This document shows positions 9,599 through 18,050 of a stretch of 64,000 nt of DNA, piece after piece. The notes beneath the pieces were generated by a model. That model had not been told where the DNA came from, did no database searches, and saw nothing but the letters and a program-made list of their open reading frames with translations. Position 1 is the first letter of the stretch; the number at the start of each line of letters is the position of its first letter. Source of the stretch: Pontibacter sp. SGAir0037 (GTDB taxonomy: Bacteria > Bacteroidota > Bacteroidia > Cytophagales > Hymenobacteraceae); the NCBI RefSeq assembly GCF_005491705.1, contig NZ_CP028092.1:4030001-4094000 (forward strand). Reading direction: 5' to 3'. The translations under genes were made by a program, and so were the position numbers.

Positions 9599-9889
9599 AA
9601 AAAGATTAGAACATAAATTAAAGAATTGGTAGCAATATAGTGCAAATTTTCAGCTAATATCCAAAAGATTTTATTTTGTACTCACAATTGCATAAAATTT
9701 ATTTTTGCCCTAATCTCACACATTACTATTTTATATAAATAATAAATAAAATAATAGTATTTACCTTTATTACATAGATCAATTATAAATTATCCTATTT
9801 ATCGGCCACCTTTAGTTTGCACGATTTAGCAGCCAGACAAAATGAAATTTGTTTTATCTCCTGTTATGGATCTTTAGATAATAGTATAT
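9599..9889. other. AT-rich intergenic region upstream of the adhesin operon
   Basis: This spacer between the adhesin start and the lipA terminator is strongly AT-rich (for example around 9720-9790) and has no open frame of note. It must contain the adhesin operon promoter on the minus strand, but I found no convincing TAnnTTTG box at a consensus distance from a TTTG box. Confidence 0.5.
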
Positions 9890-9940
9890 TTAAAATAAAA
9901 GCCCCACTGTTAAATGCTAACAGTGGGGCTTTTATTTTAA
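9890..9940 (-). terminator. Strong hairpin terminator after lipA
   Basis: Perfectly complementary 23-base arms (9890-9912 and 9918-9940) enclose a 5-base loop (AATGC). The GC core GCCCCACTGTTA is flanked by A and T runs, so it can stop transcription from either side. It lies 11 bases past the lipA stop. Confidence 0.92.
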
Positions 9941-9950
9941 GTAGTTAATG

Positions 9951-10862
9951 CTACACGAAAACGTGACGTTCGGCATGATAAGAAGAACGCACAAGAGGAC
10001 CAGACTCTACATATTTGATTCCTCTTCTCAGCCCTTCCTCACGGTAATGATCAAACAGGTCGGGATGTATGAACTCTGCCACCTCCAGGTGCATTTTGGT
10101 TGGCTGCAGGTATTGACCCAGTGTTAAGATATCACAACCGTTTGCTGCCAGGTCGTCCATTGCCTGGTACACCTGCTCTCTTGTTTCTCCCAAGCCTAGC
10201 ATGATACCTGTTTTTGTACGCTTGCCATACTCTTTCGTGCGGCGGATTTGCTCCAGGCTTCGGTCATACTTCGCCTGTGGCCTTACACGGCGATACAGCT
10301 CCTTTACAGTTTCCATGTTGTGCGAAACCACTTCCTGGCCAGGAGAGATCATCGTAATAAGGGCATCCCAGTTGGCTTTCACATCCGGAATAAGGGTTTC
10401 GATGGTCGTGGCAGGAGACTGGAGCTTTACCTGTGCAACGGTTTCATGCCAGATACTGGCTCCACGGTCTTTTAACTCATCACGGTTAACTGAAGTGATA
10501 ACGGCGTGTTTTACTCCCATCAGTCGTATGGCTTCTGCCACACGGCGGGGCTCATCGGTGTCGTACTCATTTGGCCGGCCAGTAGCTACTGCGCAGAAAG
10601 AGCAACTTCGCGTACATACATTTCCTAATATCATAAAGGTGGCTGTACCTGCACCCCAGCATTCGCCCATGTTAGGGCAGTTGCCGCTTTCGCAGATTGT
10701 ATGCAGCTTATATTCGTCTACTATGCTTCTAACTTTGGAGTATTCTTTTCCTACCGGCAGCTTTACACGTAACCAATTCGGCTTACGTGGCCTTCCCAGC
10801 GCATTCAAACCCTCAGGCTGCGCATTAGGCTGTATGATTGGTAGCGCAATTAATTCATCCAT
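9951..10862 (-). CDS. lipA: Lipoyl synthase
   Basis: This 303-residue radical-SAM enzyme inserts two sulphurs into octanoyl groups on lipoyl domains. The auxiliary [4Fe-4S] cluster ligands are C57, C62 and C68 ([13 protein letters not shown]) and the radical-SAM ligands are C83, C87 and C90 (CTRSCSFC). The family C-terminal RSSYHAE motif, whose serine is the auxiliary-cluster ligand, is at the end. Length matches the family. The product is needed by 2-oxoacid dehydrogenases such as the E1 fusion encoded at 12899-14878. It stands alone with its own terminator. No lipB lies next to it. Confidence 0.97.
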   Translation of the reverse strand: MDELIALPIIQPNAQPEGLNALGRPRKPNWLRVKLPVGKEYSKVRSIVDEYKLHTICESGNCPNMGECWGAGTATFMILGNVCTRSCSFCAVATGRPNEYDTDEPRRVAEAIRLMGVKHAVITSVNRDELKDRGASIWHETVAQVKLQSPATTIETLIPDVKANWDALITMISPGQEVVSHNMETVKELYRRVRPQAKYDRSLEQIRRTKEYGKRTKTGIMLGLGETREQVYQAMDDLAANGCDILTLGQYLQPTKMHLEVAEFIHPDLFDHYREEGLRRGIKYVESGPLVRSSYHAERHVFV

Positions 10863-10866
10863 GTTG

Positions 10867-10874
10867 CAAAGATA
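10867..10874 (-). promoter_or_regulatory. Candidate -7 box of lipA (leaderless or near-leaderless)
   Basis: On the minus strand the sequence TATCTTTG matches the Bacteroidota -7 consensus TAnnTTTG exactly and ends only 4 bases before the annotated lipA ATG. If it is used, the mRNA would begin at or next to the start codon. No TTTG box is seen at the consensus upstream distance. Confidence 0.4.
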
Positions 10875-10955
10875 GGAAGATATGCTGTAAGACTTCAGAC
10901 TTTCACTAAGATTTATGTCTTTGTAAGTTCTTACTTCCCTGATATTAAAGAGGAA

Positions 10956-11702
10956 TTACCTGCGTGAACCATAGTAGAGGTTCAGGTATACAGACAGAAA
11001 CTGGCTGTACTTTTCAGCATCTACGATCATATTCAGCTTGTTGGCGTATTGTTCATACATAAACCCGACTTCAATGCCGGCAATACTCTCTTCGTAGCGG
11101 CCATACTCAAAGCTAACACCGGCTTTTGCGTGTAAGCCCACATTTATCTTAGCCTCACCTAAGCCAGTAAATACATTGGCACTGCCCATTATATTATATG
11201 GATCGCTGTGCTTCTCTTTGTCGTACTGCTCTGTGCGGATATCCATCATTTGAGGATTAGTACCTGACCCAGGATAGCGGTACTGGATGTAGTAAGGCAC
11301 CAGCAGCCCTAAAGACGGACCGGCTGCTGCTATTGCATTTACCTGCACTCCGGACTCTGGAGCTTTGCGGAACAAAACATACTCTCTGCCATACTGAGGG
11401 CGCACCACAAAAAGATAGTTCTGCTTTTGAAAAATAAAACGATCTCCTGTTTCATAATTATAAACGGGATATTCTTTCGGGTGCTTTACTTCCACAATTT
11501 CAAGGGCACCAAACTGGTACATCCTTTTCTTCATAAAATGGGAAGAACGAATAAAGGCACCTCCGATAAGGCCGCCATTTGAGTTAAAGTTAATGCCATA
11601 ACTCAGTTCCCGCTTAAAGTCTTCTTCTCCCAAAGACTGTGCAGTAGCTGGCAGTATGCCGACAGTCATGAATGCCAGTATGTAAACAAGGTATCTAACC
11701 AC
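10956..11702 (-). CDS. Predicted outer-membrane beta-barrel protein of unknown function
   Basis: I do not recognise this 248-residue protein beyond its type. It has a clear signal peptide (about 1-21, ending ATAQS), then alternating hydrophobic/polar strands separated by charged turns, and a C terminus rich in aromatic residues (FLSVYLNLYYGSRR), as expected for a small outer-membrane barrel of Bacteroidota. Strands such as YLFVVRPQYGREYVLFRK and AIAAAGPSLGLLVPYYI support this. It is transcribed away from osmC and towards lipA, 93 bases from the lipA start. Function and partner are unknown. Confidence 0.7.
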   Translation of the reverse strand: MVRYLVYILAFMTVGILPATAQSLGEEDFKRELSYGINFNSNGGLIGGAFIRSSHFMKKRMYQFGALEIVEVKHPKEYPVYNYETGDRFIFQKQNYLFVVRPQYGREYVLFRKAPESGVQVNAIAAAGPSLGLLVPYYIQYRYPGSGTNPQMMDIRTEQYDKEKHSDPYNIMGSANVFTGLGEAKINVGLHAKAGVSFEYGRYEESIAGIEVGFMYEQYANKLNMIVDAEKYSQFLSVYLNLYYGSRR

Positions 11703-11773
11703 CTTTCAATAATTTATTAATTTGACTAAATCTAACTATTTTTACACTGTTATCAAAACTATCATAAGTAACC

Positions 11774-12181
11774 ATGGCAACCATACATAGCACTTACAAA
11801 GGAGATCTGCGCACTACAGCGCAACACTTGGCATCAGGCAACTCTATCATCACCGATGCACCACTAGACAATAATGGCAAAGGGGAAGCTTTTTCTCCCA
11901 CCGACCTTGTTAGTGCCGCACTTGGCAGCTGCATGATGACCATTATGGGCATCGTGGCTAACCGCAATAACATACATATAGAGGGCATGGAAATCGACAT
12001 AACCAAAATAATGGCAACTGAGCCACGCCGTATATCGGAAATCATCCTGCAATTTAAGATGCCAGCCATCACCTATTCTGATAAAGAAAAAGCTATGCTG
12101 GAAAATGCAGCCCGTACCTGCCCGGTAGCTTTAAGCTTACACCCTGACATTAAGCAAACTATAAGCTTCCAATATGCTTAA
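11774..12181 (+). CDS. OsmC/Ohr-family peroxiredoxin-like protein
   Basis: The 135-residue protein has the two redox cysteines of the OsmC fold, C53 (LGSCMM) and C116 (RTCPVALSLHP), in the usual contexts, and the length is normal. OsmC/Ohr proteins are homodimers that reduce organic hydroperoxides in the cytosol with thiol electron donors. The sequence resembles the general OsmC/YhfA branch more than classical Ohr. The neighbouring convergent gene encodes a bacilliredoxin, so both may belong to thiol-based stress defence, although they are not co-transcribed. Confidence 0.9.
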   Translation: MATIHSTYKGDLRTTAQHLASGNSIITDAPLDNNGKGEAFSPTDLVSAALGSCMMTIMGIVANRNNIHIEGMEIDITKIMATEPRRISEIILQFKMPAITYSDKEKAMLENAARTCPVALSLHPDIKQTISFQYA

Positions 12182-12187
12182 CATCTG

Positions 12188-12217
12188 AATGCCTAAAGTT
12201 ATTTCACTTTAGGCATT
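12188..12217. terminator. Bidirectional terminator between osmC-family gene and ytxJ
   Basis: The 12-base arms AATGCCTAAAGT (12188-12199) and ACTTTAGGCATT (12206-12217) are perfectly complementary around a 6-base loop and are flanked by A/T-rich sequence. The hairpin serves two convergent genes, and the ytxJ stop codon (12209-12211 on the minus strand) lies inside one arm. Confidence 0.85.
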
Positions 12218-12550
12218 TAATTTCTTTTTCAGTGCATCGGCACTGATTCCCATATGCGAGGCATTGTAAGTACATACCCCATCCTGTACCAGCAATAACT
12301 GAGGAGACTCGTGCCTCACCTGCAACACCTCTGCTATCTCGTTAGACACAGGGCGGTAGCTAAGCAGATCCAGGTAATACGGCTTTACATCGTCGAGGCC
12401 GGCACTATCCCATTGGCGCTCTAACCTGCTCTTTACTGTTGCACTAATGGAGCAAGAGGTACTGTGTTTAAATATAACTACCGGAGTGCCTGCCGACTCT
12501 TCTAATGCTGCATCCAGTTGCTCTTTATTTTTTATTGGTAACCAGTTCAT
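12209..12550 (-). CDS. ytxJ: Monothiol bacilliredoxin YtxJ
   Basis: The 113-residue thioredoxin-fold protein has a single active-site cysteine, C33, in the motif KHSTSCSIS, and a cis-proline loop (HESPQLLLVQDG). This is the DUF2847/YtxJ family, thought to remove bacillithiol from S-bacillithiolated proteins. It implies that the organism uses bacillithiol, as many Bacteroidota do. The gene is alone; its stop codon is inside the shared terminator hairpin. Confidence 0.88.
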   Translation of the reverse strand: MNWLPIKNKEQLDAALEESAGTPVVIFKHSTSCSISATVKSRLERQWDSAGLDDVKPYYLDLLSYRPVSNEIAEVLQVRHESPQLLLVQDGVCTYNASHMGISADALKKKLNA

Positions 12551-12668
12551 AATTAGTCTTTTTTACATGTGCTATGCACTTACGCTCACTTCACAAAAGT
12601 CCTGTCATTCTCTGCCTTAAGGGGCGTATATGCATATACTCCATTTTTTATATGTGGTTTAATCCTGT

Positions 12669-12869
12669 TTAAAATATACTTTTTTTCACCCTGCCGTTTT
12701 TATCTCGTGCCACTTTTATTCTTTCTACATTTCTTCCTCCCGGTGCCTGCATTTGTACTCTGTTTCGCTTACTAATTGGTTTCGGGCACAGCACACCTCT
12801 GCCCTGGCAGCTTGCGCCGAGAGCTAACGTAAGGCAGCATAATAAAAGGAAGAGTGGTTTGGGCTTCAT
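12669..12869 (-). CDS. Small secreted, possibly lipid-anchored, basic protein
   Basis: The 66-residue protein has a clear N-terminal hydrophobic signal (LFLLLCCLTLALGASC). A cysteine at about residue 20 could be a weak lipobox, and the tail is strongly basic (KPISKRNRVQM, RNVERIKVARDKNGRVKKS). I do not recognise the family. It begins 29 bases after the E1 stop codon on the same strand, so it may be the last gene of that transcript. It could be a cell-envelope peptide. Length and signal make a chance frame unlikely but not impossible. Confidence 0.5.
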   Translation of the reverse strand: MKPKPLFLLLCCLTLALGASCQGRGVLCPKPISKRNRVQMQAPGGRNVERIKVARDKNGRVKKSIF

Positions 12870-12898
12870 CAGGTTTCTGGTTATTCAGGAAAATATTC

Positions 12899-14878
12899 TT
12901 AAAAAGCCATAATAGTCCCGATTTTCTCGCGTAGGCGTGTTTTAGGCAAAAACTCCTGCTCCAGCGGCGGAGAAAAAGGAACAGCAGTATCCAGGCTGGC
13001 TACCCGTGTAACAGGCCCATCCAGTAATTCAAAACAATGCTCCCCAATCCAGGCAGCTATTTCAGCTCCTATGCCCCCGGTTAGCGTATCTTCGTGCAGC
13101 ACCATAACACGCCCGGTTCTGGCTACGGCCTGCCGCACAGCGTCTTTATCCCAAGGCAGCAGCGAACGCAAGTCCAGAATATGAAAGCTCACTTCCGGCA
13201 TTTCCTGCTGAAGCTGTTTTGCCCAATGCACGCCCATGCCATAGGTAATAATAGATAGATCATTTCCCTCGGCTACAGTGCTGGCCTTACCTATCTCTAT
13301 GGTATAGTAATCGTCGGGTATTTCCTGAGAAATGGAACGATACAGCCCTTTGTGCTCGAAGAACATAATTGGGTTCGGATCTTCGAGGGCTGCGTTTAAT
13401 AAACCTTTGGCATCGTAAGGCGAGGAAGGGTAAACTATTTTAAGGCCCGGTGTATGAAAAAACCAGGCTTCGTTGCTCTGAGAATGGAAAGGCCCCGCCG
13501 CCATGCCAGCGCCTGTTGGCATGCGCACCACTACATCGGCGTGCTGCCCCCAACGGTAATGGCTCTTGGCCAGGTTATTTACAATCTGGCTGAACCCGCT
13601 GCTCACAAAATCGGCAAACTGCATCTCCACCATACTTTTCTTCCGGCGCACCGACATTCCCAGGCCAATACCCAGTATAGCCGATTCGCAGAGCGGTGTA
13701 TTTCGCACCCGCTCTTTTCCGAAAGCATCTACAAAACCCTCTGTTACTTTAAACACACCGCCATACTCGGCAATATCCTGCCCCATCAGTACCAGCTCCG
13801 GAAAGCGCTCCATACTCTGCCGAAGTGCATCGGAGATAGCATCTACATAGCGTTTTTCTGTTCTGCCGGCAGAAGCCGGAGAAATTGCCTGCTGGTCGAA
13901 CGGCTGGTACATATCTGCCAGTTCTTCCTCACGATTTGCTTCTGGCATAGGTGTGGCAAAAGCTTCCTGTAAACCTTCCTCTATTTCATTTCTGATCTCT
14001 TCTTTAATGCTTTCCATCACCTTTGGCGTCAGCACCAGTTCGTCGAGCAGGTACTTCTCAAACGTTTCTACAGGGTCTTTTTTAGCCCACTTCTCAAAGA
14101 GTTCTTCCGGCACATATTTGGTGCCGCTTGCCTCCTCATGGCCACGCATTCTAAAGGTAATAGCTTCTATCAGCAAAGGGCGCGGGTTCTTACGGATACT
14201 ATAAGCAGCCTGCCGTACAGTGTCGTATACCTCCAGCACATTATTGCCGTCTATCTGCAGTGCATCTATGCCGTAAGCAGGTCCTTTATCTATAAAATGT
14301 TTGCAGTTAAACTGTTCATTATTAGGCGTGGAAAGACCATAGCCATTGTTTTCAATCATAAAAATAACGGGCAACTTCCACACAGCTGCTACATTCAGGG
14401 CTTCATGAAAATCACCCTCGCTGGCACCGCCATCACCACTGAAAACCAGTGTTACCCGTTCCTTTTTCTCCAGCAGATCAGCCAGAGCAATACCATCTGC
14501 CACCGCCAGCTGCGGCCCCAGGTGTGAGATCATACCTACAATATGGTGCTCATTCGACCCGAAGTGGAAAGAACGGTCCCTCCCTTTGGTAAAGCCTGTC
14601 TTCTTACCCTGAAACTGTGCGAACAGCCTGCCCAAAGGTACATTTCGGCTCGTAAACACTCCCAAGTTGCGATGCAACGGCAGAATGTATTCGTCTGCCT
14701 CCAATGCCATGGCAGAACCTACAGAGATAGCCTCTTGCCCTATACCAGAAAACCACTTGCTCACTTTCCCCTGTCGCAGCAGTACCAGCATTCGCTCCTC
14801 TATCATGCGAGGCGTCAGAATAGCCCGGTAAAGTGCAACTAATTCATCGTCGGTATATTCTTTTCGGTTAAAATTCAT
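12899..14878 (-). CDS. 2-oxoacid (branched-chain type) dehydrogenase E1, alpha and beta subunits fused
   Basis: The 659-residue protein joins the alpha (about 1-320) and beta (about 335-659) halves of the E1 decarboxylase, usually two chains. The thiamine diphosphate motif is intact: GDGG at 148-151 and NN at 177-178. The beta half has MGQDIAEYGGVFKVTEG, PLCESAILGIGLGMS and HSQSNEAWFFHTPG, which favour branched-chain or acetoin-type substrates over pyruvate. E1 works with a lipoylated E2 and an E3 in the cytosol to form acyl-CoA and CO2. Neither E2 nor E3 is adjacent. The fused form is common in Bacteroidota. Substrate choice is inferred. Confidence 0.88.
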   Translation of the reverse strand: MNFNRKEYTDDELVALYRAILTPRMIEERMLVLLRQGKVSKWFSGIGQEAISVGSAMALEADEYILPLHRNLGVFTSRNVPLGRLFAQFQGKKTGFTKGRDRSFHFGSNEHHIVGMISHLGPQLAVADGIALADLLEKKERVTLVFSGDGGASEGDFHEALNVAAVWKLPVIFMIENNGYGLSTPNNEQFNCKHFIDKGPAYGIDALQIDGNNVLEVYDTVRQAAYSIRKNPRPLLIEAITFRMRGHEEASGTKYVPEELFEKWAKKDPVETFEKYLLDELVLTPKVMESIKEEIRNEIEEGLQEAFATPMPEANREEELADMYQPFDQQAISPASAGRTEKRYVDAISDALRQSMERFPELVLMGQDIAEYGGVFKVTEGFVDAFGKERVRNTPLCESAILGIGLGMSVRRKKSMVEMQFADFVSSGFSQIVNNLAKSHYRWGQHADVVVRMPTGAGMAAGPFHSQSNEAWFFHTPGLKIVYPSSPYDAKGLLNAALEDPNPIMFFEHKGLYRSISQEIPDDYYTIEIGKASTVAEGNDLSIITYGMGVHWAKQLQQEMPEVSFHILDLRSLLPWDKDAVRQAVARTGRVMVLHEDTLTGGIGAEIAAWIGEHCFELLDGPVTRVASLDTAVPFSPPLEQEFLPKTRLREKIGTIMAF

Positions 14879-14970
14879 CTTAAGAAACAGATAGTACGTT
14901 ATAACGAGGCAAGTTAATGCATTCGGATAAGCCCTGAAAATATCCTGCTAATTTATAAATTTGCTTTTAA

Positions 14971-15127
14971 TTAGATGTTAGATAGGAGACCTTAGATTTT
15001 GGTAAAGAAAGTAAGTGTTACTGAAGCAGAGATGTTTTCTTGAACTATTTTGCAGCCAAAGAAAAAGATTATTGAATCCTGGAAGTCGAATGTCTAGCAT
15101 CTAATATCTAGCCTCTAATATCTAAAG
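14971..15127. repeat. Paired inverted arrays of 7-bp units (element A)
   Basis: The left array at 14971-14998 has four 7-base units of the TTAGATR type, the third divergent. The right array at 15093-15127 has five units of the TCTAATA/TCTAGCM type, the reverse complement of the same unit. About 94 bases of non-coding sequence lie between. The right array ends 4 bases before the ATG of the M16 peptidase, so it forms that gene's leader. See the findings on the heptad family. Confidence 0.75.
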
Positions 15128-15131
15128 GAAC

Positions 15132-16391
15132 ATGATACAGTTTAAAGAATTTACCCTTGATAATGGCCTGCAGGTGATTGTACACGAAGATCATACAACA
15201 CCAATGGCAGTTCTTAATATTTTATATAATGTTGGATCGCGCGATGAGGAGGAGGAGCATACGGGCTTTGCTCACCTTTTTGAACACCTGATGTTTAGCG
15301 GCTCTAAAAACATACCGGTATATGATGAGCCTCTGCAACGGGTAGGAGGGGAGAACAATGCCTTTACCAGCCCCGACATTACCAACTATTATCTTTCTTT
15401 ACCCGCTCAGAATATAGAAACCGGCTTTTGGCTGGAGTCGGACCGCATGCTGGAGCTTGCCTTTAGCGAAAATGGCTTGGAAGTGCAGCGCAAGGTGGTG
15501 GTAGAGGAGTTTAAACAAAACTACCTGAACCAGCCTTATGGTGATGTATGGTTAAAACTACGTCCGCTCGCTTACGAGCAGCACCCGTACAAATGGGCTA
15601 CTATAGGTAAGGAGATAGCGCACATCGAAAATGCGACCATGGACATTGTAAAGGCTTTCTTCAAGAAGCATTATTCTCCAAGCAATGCCATACTGGTAGT
15701 AGCAGGCAACGTGACATTTGAACGGGCAAAAGAGCTGGCCGAGAAATGGTTCGGTCCTATACCTGCAGGCACGAAGTATGAGCGCAGCATTCCGCGCGAG
15801 CCGGAACAGCAGGGCCCGCGTGTGCTGGAAACCAGTGCCGATGTGCCTTTAAGTGCGATTTACAAAGCTTACCACATGCCTGCACGCACACATGAAGACT
15901 ACCATGCCGTAGACTTGATTAGCGACATATTAGGCCGCGGAAAATCCAGCCGGTTGTACGAACGTTTAGTAAAGGACCAGAAGCTATTTAACTCTATTTC
16001 TGCCTCTGTTTCAGGCTCTATAGAAGAAGGTTTGCTTATTATACAGGGAAAGCTGAACGAGGGCGTAGACCTGCATGAGGCCAATGCCGCTATAGAGGCT
16101 ATTACACAGGAACTGATGGAGAACCTGGTAGAAGAGGAAGAGTTGAACAAAGTGAAAAACCAGGCAGAAACAACTATAGTATTTTCTGAAATTGAACTCC
16201 TGAACCGTGCCATGAACCTGGCTTACAGCAAGCTGCTTGGTGATGCAAACCTCATTAACCAGGAGGGGGAGAAGGTACAGGCTATTACACCGGACGACAT
16301 ACTGCGCTGCGCTAGAAAGGTATTAAGCCCGAACAACTGCTCCACCCTCCTTTATAAAGCTGAAAAAAAAGAGGAGCCTGTAGCGGTATAG
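15132..16391 (+). CDS. Zinc-dependent peptidase, M16 (pitrilysin) family, cytosolic
   Basis: The 419-residue protein carries the inverted zinc motif HxxEH at 48-52 (HLFEH), with the distal glutamate in the VVVEEFKQNYLNQPYGD helix, so it should be catalytically active. No signal peptide precedes it, unlike the two M16 proteins at 38428-41962. Length fits the single-unit M16B type that acts as homo- or heterodimer on unfolded peptides. It is the only gene of its transcript, and its start lies right behind a heptad repeat array. Confidence 0.9.
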   Translation: MIQFKEFTLDNGLQVIVHEDHTTPMAVLNILYNVGSRDEEEEHTGFAHLFEHLMFSGSKNIPVYDEPLQRVGGENNAFTSPDITNYYLSLPAQNIETGFWLESDRMLELAFSENGLEVQRKVVVEEFKQNYLNQPYGDVWLKLRPLAYEQHPYKWATIGKEIAHIENATMDIVKAFFKKHYSPSNAILVVAGNVTFERAKELAEKWFGPIPAGTKYERSIPREPEQQGPRVLETSADVPLSAIYKAYHMPARTHEDYHAVDLISDILGRGKSSRLYERLVKDQKLFNSISASVSGSIEEGLLIIQGKLNEGVDLHEANAAIEAITQELMENLVEEEELNKVKNQAETTIVFSEIELLNRAMNLAYSKLLGDANLINQEGEKVQAITPDDILRCARKVLSPNNCSTLLYKAEKKEEPVAV

Positions 16392-16405
16392 CATTTTAGA
16401 TAAAA

Positions 16406-16467
16406 CGTTGGCAAAGGACAAAGGAGTGCTGCCTGGCTTAGCTGTGTCTTCTGTCCTTTGTCAAACG
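16406..16467. repeat. Short imperfect inverted repeat with 7-bp units (element B)
   Basis: The arms at 16406-16425 (CGTT, then two copies of CAAAGGA) and 16449-16467 (TCCTTTG and a closing AACG) are imperfect complements around about 23 bases. The unit is 7 bp. It lies in the spacer between the M16 and MarR genes and could also serve as a weak terminator hairpin. Confidence 0.6.
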
Positions 16468-16510
16468 CTATTTTCCCAAGATTGTCTCTTCTTAAATTTT
16501 TCCACAAATC

Positions 16511-16526
16511 ATTTGTACATACAAAT
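16511..16526. promoter_or_regulatory. MarR operator O1
   Basis: This is a perfect palindrome, ATTTGTA-CA-TACAAAT, overlapping the -33 box of the marR promoter. The same half sites recur at 17031-17046 upstream of the aldo-keto reductase. It is very probably the autoregulatory site of the MarR protein encoded just downstream. Confidence 0.8.
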
Positions 16527-16542
16527 AACAACTATACCTTTG
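16512..16542 (+). promoter_or_regulatory. Promoter of the marR gene (-33 TTTG, -7 TACCTTTG)
   Basis: TTTG at 16512-16515 and TACCTTTG at 16535-16542 are separated by 19 bases, an exact match to the Bacteroidota sigma consensus TTTG-N19-TAnnTTTG. The start codon follows at 16561. The -33 box lies inside the MarR palindrome, which would give steric repression. Confidence 0.8.
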
Positions 16543-16560
16543 TTTCCGTAAAACTGGAAC

Positions 16561-17010
16561 ATGCGCATAGAGGACGAAATACAACAAAAAGACTTTGGGG
16601 ATGATTATCGTCGTCTGCTTGTAAACCTGTTGTTCACTAATAACTGGCTGAACCAGCAACTCATGCCCTTTTTCAGAAAGCTGGGGCTTACGCTGCAACA
16701 GCATAATGTTATGGGTATTCTGAAGGGGCAGCACCCGAAGCCGGTTTGCTTTGGCGAAATTCAGAGCCGCATGGTAGATCGTAATTCTAATGTAACACGC
16801 TTAATCGACAAACTTATAGAAAAAGGCTATGTTACCCGCGATATCTGCCAGGCAAACCGCCGTATGATTGAGGTGCGCCTTACCCCAACAGGTTTAGATA
16901 AACTACAGCAGGTAAACGATGCTCTTCCTTCGCTTTACAGGCAACTGCATAACCTGAACCAGGAAGAAGCAGTACTGGCAAGTAACTTACTGGATAAGCT
17001 GCGCGGTTAG
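16561..17010 (+). CDS. MarR-family transcriptional regulator
   Basis: The 149-residue protein has the MarR winged helix. The recognition helix region is near 60-85 (FGEIQSRMVDRNSNVTRLIDKLIEKGYV) and the wing is near 88-100 (RDICQANRRMIEVRLTPTG). It contains only two cysteines (near 62 and 93), so thiol sensing is possible but unproven. Matching palindromes sit in front of its own promoter and in front of the aldo-keto reductase gene, which argues that it represses both. Together with the old-yellow-enzyme gene downstream it looks like a reactive-carbonyl or quinone response unit. The ligand is not known. Confidence 0.9.
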   Translation: MRIEDEIQQKDFGDDYRRLLVNLLFTNNWLNQQLMPFFRKLGLTLQQHNVMGILKGQHPKPVCFGEIQSRMVDRNSNVTRLIDKLIEKGYVTRDICQANRRMIEVRLTPTGLDKLQQVNDALPSLYRQLHNLNQEEAVLASNLLDKLRG

Positions 17011-17030
17011 GTAAAATTTTTTATATAAAT

Positions 17031-17046
17031 ATTTGTATCTACAAAT
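17031..17046. promoter_or_regulatory. MarR operator O2
   Basis: ATTTGTA-TC-TACAAAT is a perfect palindrome with half sites identical to those at 16511-16526. It lies in the 62-base gap between marR and the aldo-keto reductase gene, so that gene probably has its own MarR-controlled promoter as well as read-through. Confidence 0.8.
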
Positions 17047-17072
17047 AATGTAGGTGTATTAATTAAGGAAAA

Positions 17073-17891
17073 ATGAAGAAAATAGAAATTAAAGGAGCCA
17101 CTATACCTGCTTTAGGGCTGGGAACATTTCAACTGCGGGATAAAGTGGCGTACGATATGATACAGACTGCCATTGGGGAGGGAATTTACCACATCGACAC
17201 GGCACAGATGTATCAGAACGAGGCAGCTATAGGGGATGCCTTAAAAGATGCGGCTCCTGACCGAGATAAGCTGTTTATAACCACTAAAGTATTACCGGAT
17301 AATTTAGCCAGAAAGCAGTTTCTGCCATCGGTAGAAGAGAGCCTGCGAAAATTAAAATCTGATTACGTAGACTTGCTCCTGGTCCACTGGCCCAACTCCA
17401 GCGTGCCGGTAGAGGAGTATATAGAGCAACTGGTAAAGGCACAGGAAAAGGGCTATACGAAATACATTGGTGTCAGCAACCATACTACCGGTCTTCTCGA
17501 CCAGGTACTGGCTACAGGTGCCGACATCATTACAAACCAGGTAGAGTATCACCCGCTCCTCAACCAGGACAAACTATACCATTATTTGCGTGAAAAAGGC
17601 CTTACGCTTACGGCCTACAGCCCAATTGCACAGGGAGAAGTGCTGGAACGTGAAGTACTCCAAAACATAGCCGAAAAGTACAACAAAAACGCCATCCAGA
17701 TCACACTCCGCTGGCTCATCCAGCAGGTGGGAGTGCTGGCCATTCCGCGTACATCTAAAAAAGAGCGTATAGCTTCCAATTTCAATGTGTTCGATTTTGA
17801 ACTAACGCCGGAAGAAACTGAGCAGATCAATCAGCTGAAGCAGGAAAACAAACGCCTTATCAACCCATCCTTTGCCCCAGGCTGGGACTGA
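17073..17891 (+). CDS. Aldo-keto reductase (2,5-diketogluconate reductase type)
   Basis: The 272-residue protein is a single AKR barrel with the full catalytic tetrad: D42 and Y47 (HIDTAQMYQNE), K72 (ITTKV) and H105 (LLLVHW). The NADPH site near the C terminus (AIPRTSKKERIASN) is present. Such enzymes reduce aldehydes, methylglyoxal and keto sugars in the cytosol. It lies in the MarR unit with an alkene reductase, which suggests detoxification of reactive carbonyls rather than ketogluconate use. Specificity cannot be read from sequence. Confidence 0.92.
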   Translation: MKKIEIKGATIPALGLGTFQLRDKVAYDMIQTAIGEGIYHIDTAQMYQNEAAIGDALKDAAPDRDKLFITTKVLPDNLARKQFLPSVEESLRKLKSDYVDLLLVHWPNSSVPVEEYIEQLVKAQEKGYTKYIGVSNHTTGLLDQVLATGADIITNQVEYHPLLNQDKLYHYLREKGLTLTAYSPIAQGEVLEREVLQNIAEKYNKNAIQITLRWLIQQVGVLAIPRTSKKERIASNFNVFDFELTPEETEQINQLKQENKRLINPSFAPGWD

Positions 17892-17910
17892 TGTTGAGCT
17901 AGAAATCTTT

Positions 17911-18020
17911 TGGGAGTTGGAAAGTTAAAAAGGGAAGAGGTACGATATCACAAACTCTATCTTCTTTAACTCAAACTAACTCTCCAACTCCCAACCTCTC
18001 TAACTCAATAACTTTCTAAC
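17911..18020. repeat. Inverted arrays of 8-bp units (element C)
   Basis: The left arm at 17911-17929 (TGGGAGTTGG, AAAGTTA) is matched by its reverse complement inside a longer array at about 17965-18020, with units of the GAGTTRGA type on the opposite strand repeated about every 8 bases. It fills the spacer before the old-yellow-enzyme gene and ends 30 bases before that ATG. It is the same architecture as the 7-bp arrays but with an 8-bp period. Confidence 0.6.
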
Positions 18021-18050
18021 GTTTTAAACATTTTAATATCCGAATATTCT

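Noticed and set aside
10201..10875. A 224-codon open frame on the plus strand over lipA
   Set aside because: It is the antisense shadow of lipA, which has all family motifs. The translated shadow has no recognisable domain.
13454..13972. A 172-codon frame on the plus strand inside the E1 fusion gene
   Set aside because: Antisense to a clear E1 enzyme, with no signal or motif of its own.
14971..15127. CRISPR array
   Set aside because: The units are 7 bp, without spacers of constant size, and no cas genes are present.
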